From Macrotrachela quadricornifera (Eukaryota; Rotifera; Eurotatoria; Philodinida; Philodinidae), in NCBI GenBank assembly GCA_022393335.1, contig JAJEKB010021002.1:1070739-1134738 (forward strand): 64,000 nucleotides of DNA. The letters run 5' to 3'. Below, piece by piece: positions 57,839 to 64,000 of this stretch; position 1 is the stretch's first letter; each line of letters begins with the position of its first letter. A program made the position numbers and the translations under genes. The notes beneath the pieces are model-generated. The model was given only the letters and a program-made list of their open reading frames with translations. It ran no database searches and was not told the DNA's origin.

Positions 57839-58890
57839 TCTATATATATAAAGAAGAAAGTTTGTTTGTTTGTTTGTTTGTTCGCTTATAACTCAATCCC
57901 GGTAAAAGCTAGCGTCACCAAATTTTCCATGGTACCTCCCCAGGCCCAGAGGAAGGTCATGGCGGGGTCACCCACCGAGGGTGTGGGTGATGGGTGGGTG
58001 GGTGAGGGTGAGGGTGGAATCTCACCCAGATATTACTGTAATAGCTAACATTACCAAACTTTTCATAGTGCTTTCCCAGACTTAGAGGTAGGTCATGGCG
58101 GGGTGACCCATCGAGGGTGTGGGTGAAATCTTACCCAGATAATGCTGTATTAGCTAACATCACCAAATTTTCCATGGTGCTCTTCTGAGTTCAGAGGCAT
58201 TTGTAAAGAGTGCTGTTACCATTAATAGGAGTAGGAAGGAGGCGTCTGGGTGAAATTTCACTGAAGTTCTATCGCAATGAACTTTGCGTTATTTTTCCAG
58301 AAATTTCGCGAATCTGTTATGATTTTAAGAGTAATCGTTTTTTTATCGAGGATTCTTTGGTTTAAATTTGAAAATTGGATGTTTCTAATTTATATATATA
58401 AAGGAGAAAGTTTGTCTGCCTGTCTGTTTTTTATACATTTGGACATCGCACGAGTTGAGGGTGTTAAACTTTTCGTGGCATACTCTTAGGTCTCGAGGAA
58501 GGTCAAAATGGATCAGAATGACTGGCGAGAGGATTGGGCTGAAATTTCACAACAGGTTATGGTACATTACAATTTTCTCCAGTTTTTCAAAAGCTTCAGA
58601 ACATATGCTGCCATTGTTAGAATATCTGCCTGTTAGTGCCAGTTTTTTTGCACTGGGTATTGGTATAAAGTATGGAAATACGCATGAGTGAAGAGAAAGA
58701 CTGTTATACCCACACACTATTTGCTGAATTATCCGATTTAAAAATGAATATAAGTGTATGCACGGCGGGATATGTAGTAATAATAGATGAAAAGGTCTTA
58801 ATCAAGCCTTCTATACATCTTCTGTCGTTTTCTGACATGATAAGTTTCCAGTATGGAGATTTCCCGAGCAACGCCGGGTACTACCGCTAG
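57839..58890 (+). mobile_element. Nonautonomous Helitron, about 1.05 kb
   Basis: Starts TCTATATATATAAAGAAGAA with AAGTTTGTTTGTTTG after a host A, and ends CCCGAGCAACGCCGGGTACT-ACCGCTAG before a host T. The 3' hairpin plus CTAG, and 5' TC, fit Helitron ends; GCAACGCCGGGTA is a common Helitron tail. A second start-like sequence (TTATATATATAAAGGAGAAAG) at about 58391 suggests a composite. ORFs inside are not supported. Confidence 0.85.
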
Positions 58891-59370
58891 TGTCTTATAT
58901 ATTTATGTGTTACTGAAGCGAAATTATTTTGTCCTGTATATTTCTCTATTATTTTATATTTTATTTAAGGCCTTTAGCAGTTTTTAGTTGTCTCTTAAAA
59001 CATAGCTTTCTGATGAAAATATCATTATAGGGATATCTTCAACTGAGAACCATGTTTTGAGACGTAACCATCGACTGTTAAAGATCTAGAATGAAATATC
59101 GGATAGCAGATAAATATACAAAACAACGAATTTTCGTTTCAGTAACATATGAATATTGTTAGTAGTGTTAATGTGATCGTACTTCTGGAACGTTTCCTAT
59201 TGTATTACTTTCTCGTTATTGTTTATATATTATTATTTGATATAGTTAATAAAAGTAGAGGTTAAGTTCGAGGACATTTTCGAGCTAACTAATATTTAAG
59301 ACATGTTTGCAATCTTCTTGTCAAAAAGTCTTCGTTCTAAAGAACTGAAACTTTCAGCATGAATTGAGTA
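58891..59370. other. No gene recognised
   Basis: AT-rich DNA downstream of the Helitron. No convincing feature. Confidence 0.3.
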
Positions 59371-59371
59371 T

Positions 59372-59611
59372 TCAATTATCTAGTTTATTTTCATTGAGGG
59401 ATATAAAAATGTGATATGTAATACCATTTAGTGTTGTTTCTTCTTCAGTTTGTGTTTTATTAATTATAATGTAACGTATAACCATAATCAAACTTGAAAT
59501 AATAAATAGTACAATACCAATACATATACATTGTGAGATGGTAGTCTTTCTTCTTTTCTTTGCATGGAATCGGAGATCTACCAGTACTTTTCCTAAAGAA
59601 TTCATATACAT
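59372..59611 (-). CDS. Small single-pass membrane protein (hypothetical)
   Basis: 79 codons with a basic N-terminal part (FHAKKRRKTT), a hydrophobic segment (CICIGIVLFIISSLIMVIRY) and a polar tail with possible N-glycosylation (NKTQ). The upstream sequence TCTCTAG looks like a splice acceptor, so it might be the last exon of a longer gene, but its phase does not fit the donor at the end of the ankyrin-ART gene 1 kb upstream. No family recognised. Confidence 0.35.
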   Translation of the reverse strand: MYMNSLGKVLVDLRFHAKKRRKTTISQCICIGIVLFIISSLIMVIRYIIINKTQTEEETTLNGITYHIFISLNENKLDN

Positions 59612-60419
59612 ACTAGAGATTTCTTCAGAAAATGTTATCTTTTCTCTATTAACAAAAAAGAAACACTAGAAAATAATGAATGCGGTGTGCTAGCATCATA
59701 CACATGCACTTCTCGACATCATTTTATTATTATTACGCTTACTAGGCTACATTTATCGGCATTGAAATGATGTACTTCGTAACGCGAGACTCCAGAGATT
59801 AGAGAAGCGCTAGACAAATGTTAGAGCGTTGTTAGAAATTCCTCTGTTTCGAGACATTATAAATGTTTTCGAATTTCTGGATACATATCTTGTGTTCGTC
59901 ACGAATGAGCTTTCCAATAGGATGAATGTTACTGGCGGATTGTAATTTCTACCTGATAATTAAAGATTAGACGCCGGTCACAATATATCAGCTAATACAA
60001 AACAGAACGAGTGCTTCTAACTAATTTTAAATATCATCTTTCATCACACTTTCCATTGCGAGGCGAGGTCTGTGTCCATAGGTGTGGAATCTGCTAGGCT
60101 TTCTTGGTACCACGTAGGCAGATTTGAAAAATTTTCTGATATGTTAAATATGCCTGTGTTATGATACTTTGGGATTTTTCTTGGCAGTCGACTATGACTT
60201 TCAGTTGAATTTTTGACTAGATAATAAGAGGTTTGCAGATTTATAGAGAAAGACTTCCTCTATAAATCCACATACATCTTTTTATCCGGTCAAAAGAACA
60301 TAGTCGCTTTTTGCATTCCTGTCTGTATGTTAGAAATGTCAAACACAAATAAAATCAATAATAGAATTGTAAAAGGCACAGTATCATTTATAGTGAAGAG
60401 CTGTATGAAAATGAGATTG
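59612..60419. other. No gene recognised
   Basis: AT-rich spacer between the small membrane ORF and the MITE at 60420. Nothing convincing seen. Confidence 0.3.
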
Positions 60420-60668
60420 TAGTGATGTAACTAGAACAGTGGTGACTCACTGGCGGTGCCACTCATCGTTTGATTTTAACTTTTTAACTAAATACCGTGA
60501 AGGTCTGAACTTTTTATTATAAATTTCGCATCAAAGGGTGGTAGATCTAGTGAAAGTTCTAAGTCTTCATAACATTTAGTTGAAAAGTTAAATGCAAATA
60601 AAGAATGACGTCACCTTCTACTGCTTGAGCACCGCCAGCAAGTCACCACTGTTCTAGTTACGCCACTA
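60420..60668. mobile_element. Short TIR MITE
   Basis: Ends TAGTGATGTAACTAGAACAG and (inverted) CTGTTCTAGTTACGCCACTA, with GTGGTGACT and GGCGGTGC following inward on both sides; 249 bp in all. It abuts the 3' end of the ankyrin-ART gene (stop 28 bp away). Confidence 0.75.
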
Positions 60669-60695
60669 TGAGATTAATTTATTTTTTTAAGAGTA

Positions 60696-61883
60696 CTACT
60701 TACTTTTCTCTTTATTATTATTTATTTGTTGATCATCTTCACATTCTTCTAAATCAATTTCAACTAATACTGGTGGATGAAGTATTGGATTATTTTCAAT
60801 TCTATCTTTAATTTGAAATACTGAAAATGGTAATATTAATACTTCTTTTTCATCTTGTACTGTTGATAGATGTTCAATATCAATAGCAGTTTGATTTTGT
60901 TTAATTGTATATTTTAATAAAACAGATATTTGTTCGAAATCCTGATGATCTAATGTTTGTTGTAAAATATTTTCTTGATTATTTCCAGCAAATATTTGAG
61001 CAACTGAACGATTTTTAGATGTTGATGCAAATGAACGATTTAATATATGATTACCAATAGTATAATGTTTTAAATCATTTCTTGTCAATAATAATCCTCG
61101 ATAAGTAATACCTTTATATTTATATTTCTGTATATCTGGATGATTAATTAATAAAGTAACAATATGTACTAAACAATTAATTAAATGATATTTAGTTGGT
61201 GAAGATGAATAAGATGATGTATCAAAATAATCTAATATATATAAAGCTAAATGTTTATTAAGAACACGATGAAAATTATTAGTTAATGTATAAGCTTTAA
61301 TAAAATATTTTAAATAATTTTGTTCTTGAATAGCTTGTTTAAAAAAGCTTTCTAATTTATTTGTTTCATTTTTGGAAAATTGTTCTTGTTTAATTAAATA
61401 ATCATTCAAATAATATTCAATTATTTCAATTAATAATTTTGTTATTAAATGATGTTGATTATCATAAGTTTTATATAAATCAATTTCTTCACGAAATTGT
61501 TTACGTTTTTCTATCAAATTCTTTGCAGTTAATGAACATTCAATATAATCATAATCTTGTATTTCTTCATGAGAATGAAATAAATTGGAATTTTTCAGAA
61601 ATAATTTTTTTATTTCATTCATTTTAAATTCATTATTAGATGTTAATTCATATGAAATATTTTCAAATGATTTTAATGTACGATTTGTTAATAATAATTG
61701 AATTGATTCACTGTATCCATAAATACTAGCACAATGTAATGCTGTCATACCATATGGACCCATTCGAGTAATCGTTTTAATATTATCGTACAATTTAAAA
61801 TACTTTTCGATTTTATTATTTTCATTAATGTCAGATAAAATCGTGTTTAATGGAATTGTCTCTTCACTAACAGTTTCTGTCAT
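60696..61883 (-). CDS. ADP-ribosyltransferase with N-terminal ankyrin repeat
   Basis: 395 codons. N-terminal: one clear ankyrin unit (MGPYGMTALHCASIYGYSES-IQLLL), then a helical, polar region. C-terminal ART domain with R-S-ExE: GITYRGLL (Arg), NRSFASTSKN (Ser-Thr-Ser) and VQDEKEVLILP (ExE). It should mono-ADP-ribosylate protein arginines using NAD; the ankyrin unit may bind a partner. No signal peptide. The last codons are followed by a donor-like sequence (AAA|GTAAGTAG), so an additional 3' exon is possible; if not, the protein ends KEKSK. A MITE sits immediately downstream. It is the second ART in this window, in a different domain architecture from the ART-TPR gene. Confidence 0.85.
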   Translation of the reverse strand: MTETVSEETIPLNTILSDINENNKIEKYFKLYDNIKTITRMGPYGMTALHCASIYGYSESIQLLLTNRTLKSFENISYELTSNNEFKMNEIKKLFLKNSNLFHSHEEIQDYDYIECSLTAKNLIEKRKQFREEIDLYKTYDNQHHLITKLLIEIIEYYLNDYLIKQEQFSKNETNKLESFFKQAIQEQNYLKYFIKAYTLTNNFHRVLNKHLALYILDYFDTSSYSSSPTKYHLINCLVHIVTLLINHPDIQKYKYKGITYRGLLLTRNDLKHYTIGNHILNRSFASTSKNRSVAQIFAGNNQENILQQTLDHQDFEQISVLLKYTIKQNQTAIDIEHLSTVQDEKEVLILPFSVFQIKDRIENNPILHPPVLVEIDLEECEDDQQINNNKEKSK

Positions 61884-62170
61884 CTAAAAGTAAAATAAAT
61901 GTAATGAGAATCGTATGATTGGCTGTTCGCTTAGAAATCAGACTAATGTCCATTTAAGAGTTAAACGACTGCCCAGGTGAAAGAATATGTCATCGTAAAT
62001 GGCCTTGAACAGTAAAAAACGGTCACCCTGAGGCCATCGTGTACAGTAAATCGTAAAACGGCTTGAAAACGACGAAAAACTACAGTCGTTTCCTTTAGTC
62101 GTTTCCGTCTCACCTGAAACGACAGCCGTAAGGGCTACCGTTTTTCACCGCTATCAAACCGTATTCCGTC
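61884..62170. repeat. AAACGGC/GTCGTTT motif-rich repeat, left
   Basis: Sequence crowded with AAAACGGC, AAACGAC and their complements (for example CTAAAGGAAACGAC region 62083-62117), standing out from the AT-rich background. 61925-61970 includes AAATGGACATTAGT as its inverted partner at 63372-63386. Confidence 0.5.
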
Positions 62171-62579
62171 GATAGATTAGAATCTATTGCCTTTTGTCAA
62201 AAAAAATTATATATATACATATGAACGGTAACTTATTTTGAATGTAATGATTATTTTAAATATAACAATTAGTTTTAAAAAAATAATTATTTTTTTTGTT
62301 TAGGCTGGTCAAATACCAATATAAATGGTAAGTTATTTTAAATAAAATGATTATATGTTTACTTAGAATTGCAATGTTATCCTCAAAATTAACAATTAGT
62401 CGCCGATATTTGCCCGATTTTGATGGTATGGATACCACAGTAGAGAATTTTAAATACGATAGTATACTGTGATTGTACATCGTTGGATTTCGTCGTATAC
62501 GATCATATATGAGCATCGTAATGCTCGTCCTGAATAGTTATGATAGAGTCGACGAAATGAAAGCTGCTACTACCTGGTG

Positions 62580-62850
62580 TAAAACGTCAAAAAAAGACGG
62601 CGCATTTTAGGCATGAAACGGCTGGAAAACGGCATCAATACGATTCATGGTTATTCATCGGAAACGGCGCCGTTTCCATTCCGGTAAAACTACATATACA
62701 AATCTGGATTAACGGATTACGGTGTTAAAGGGCGAAAAACGGCATCCGTTCATGTCCATTTCCTGCACGAATTTAGCCGTTTTTTTAGTCGTTCCATGCC
62801 TTGCATGGCGCCGAAAACGGCACTCAGAATCATCGATCTGGGTGTGACCA
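62580..62850. repeat. AAACGGC motif-rich repeat, right
   Basis: Many copies of AAACGGC/GCCGTTT, such as GGAAACGGCGCCGTTTCC at about 62660, in inverted arrangement relative to the left motif cluster. Both may be termini of one nonautonomous transposon (61925-63395). Confidence 0.5.
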
Positions 62851-64000
62851 TTTTTAAATAACATTTGATCTGTCAGGACTATCGAGCTGGTGGTTGAAAA
62901 AAATAGATTCGAAAGCGTCCTTCTGTACCATTCGCTTGAGCTCATAGTCACTTTTTCATGACTCTTTACAGGTCGATGTTATTTTTTTCAAAAAATTTTT
63001 TATGATATTCTAAGTCCTATTGTACCATATTATGGCTGAAGTTCCGCTGTATATATGAAACAAATTTTCACGATTTCATACAGTCTTTCTAATCTCTTTT
63101 CTTTAGTAAGATCACATTGATGTATGGTAATAATATCGTATATGCAGTGGAATTTCGGCCACAGCAGGAGTTAGAATGTCGAAAAAGCTCGTTAAAAAAA
63201 AGACACAAACAATATATCGACGTATAAACAATCATAAATAAAAGTGACTGGGAACTCAAATGAATCCTAGAAAACTACGTCTCAAAATCCACTCGTTCGA
63301 ATTACGCAATCGGAAACTTGATAGCTTTAGTCAATCAAAAGTTATTCAAAAACTGGCCATGACCATTGAACTCTCAAATGGACATTAGTTCTGCATGCAA
63401 GCTTGACTAAATAGAAAAAAAAAAGTTCAATACTATAGTCGCTGACATTTGCTCCTTTAGTTTTTTTTCTTATATGATCGCTGTTGATAATTAACTCATA
63501 AATTCAATAAAAAAGTTCTCACTAGAATTGAATCACTCAATAAATGATAATACATAACAGTTGACTGAATCGACAGAGTAAAATAGAAAAACTATTATGA
63601 TTTTCGTGTTTACATACAGAGAATTCAAACTTTAACATGATCTTTTGATTTAAAACTACACAGATAATGTGAAAAAGTCAATCATAATCTCATTCTCTTT
63701 ATTTAACTTGGTATGCTAGATAGAATTTCTTCATCTAATTCTGCCTATTCGAAAACAAAAGGTTATTGTCATTAATGTCAATGAGAAAAAGACACTTCCA
63801 CTTTCTCACTTTTTGAAAGTTAAACAGACAATGGATATAACTTCAATGAGTTTTTTTTGTCTATGTGCATGTATTAAATCAGAAATATTCTTCGTCTCGG
63901 TTGTCTCAATTTAAAAAAGAAGAACGTGTATCAGAGATCTGTTAGAATAGAAACCTTTCTTCGAATATATTTGATAAAGCTTTTCACTTAACGCGCTGCC
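62850..64000. other. No gene recognised
   Basis: AT-rich end of the window. Apart from the inverted copy of ACTCTCAAATGGACATTAGT near 63370 no feature was found. ORFs here are short and unsupported. Confidence 0.35.

Noticed and set aside
57809..58890. Four short ORFs
   Set aside because: They lie within the nonautonomous Helitron, which needs no coding frame, and show no Rep or helicase motif.
1..64000. CRISPR arrays, operons, ribosome binding sites, rRNA or tRNA genes
   Set aside because: The window is eukaryotic; no regularly spaced repeats of CRISPR type and no recognisable tRNA or rRNA sequence were seen by eye, though tRNA genes cannot be excluded without a scan.

Overview
The window is AT-rich eukaryotic DNA with very short GT-AG introns (about 50-70 bp when not invaded), a heavy load of DNA transposons, and gene families typical of bdelloid rotifers: NAD:arginine ADP-ribosyltransferases fused to TPR or ankyrin repeats, LDLa/EGF seven-transmembrane receptors, Thr/Ser-rich surface proteins, and genes of apparently foreign origin (OPT oligopeptide transporter, BBE-type FAD oxidoreductase). 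I infer a bdelloid rotifer such as Rotaria or Adineta; this comes from gene content only and was not tested by search.

Layout. 0.7-3.9 kb: OPT transporter (minus), a MITE in its intron. 4.3-10 kb: six-exon single-pass membrane protein with a Thr/Ser-rich tail (plus); its 3.7-kb intron holds two foldback elements and a hAT transposase remnant. 10.9-14.9 kb: decayed transposons (MULE/SWIM remnant, foldback MITEs). 16.3-18.9 kb: ART-TPR gene (minus). 19.3-21.7 kb: DDE_4-type transposase remnant and a palindromic MITE. 22.7-38.3 kb: an LDLa/EGF/7TM receptor gene (minus) cut in two by a 10.8-kb transposon (24646-35468). 38.3-47.7 kb: almost gene-free transposon debris, with a Helitron at 46.3 kb. 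47.7-48.5 kb: MYND zinc-finger gene (minus). 49.1-49.5 kb: 400-base assembly gap. 50.5-52.2 kb: BBE oxidoreductase pseudogene. 53.2-53.9 kb: AIG1-like GTPase pseudogene. 57.1-57.7 kb: peptidoglycan recognition protein (minus), next to a Helitron at 57.8-58.9 kb. 60.7-61.9 kb: ankyrin-ART gene (minus). The last 2 kb is repeat-derived.

The main discovery is the 10.8-kb element. Its ends are large inverted repeats built from tandem ~164-bp units (4 on the left, 7 on the right), it is bounded by an 8-bp direct repeat (GATTTTTT), and removing it restores an open reading frame through an EGF domain of the receptor. It carries three plus-strand genes: an intact 10-exon gene (about 1242 codons) joining a MULE/FB-NOF-like DDE transposase to a C-terminal papain-fold (USP/C19-like) protease; a 4-exon small type I membrane protein; and a 501-codon secreted or membrane glycoprotein that looks envelope-like and has an in-frame stop just before a hydrophobic segment. 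A cut-and-paste transposon with foldback ends, a protease-fused transposase and envelope-like cargo is unusual and parallels fusogen capture reported for Maverick elements.
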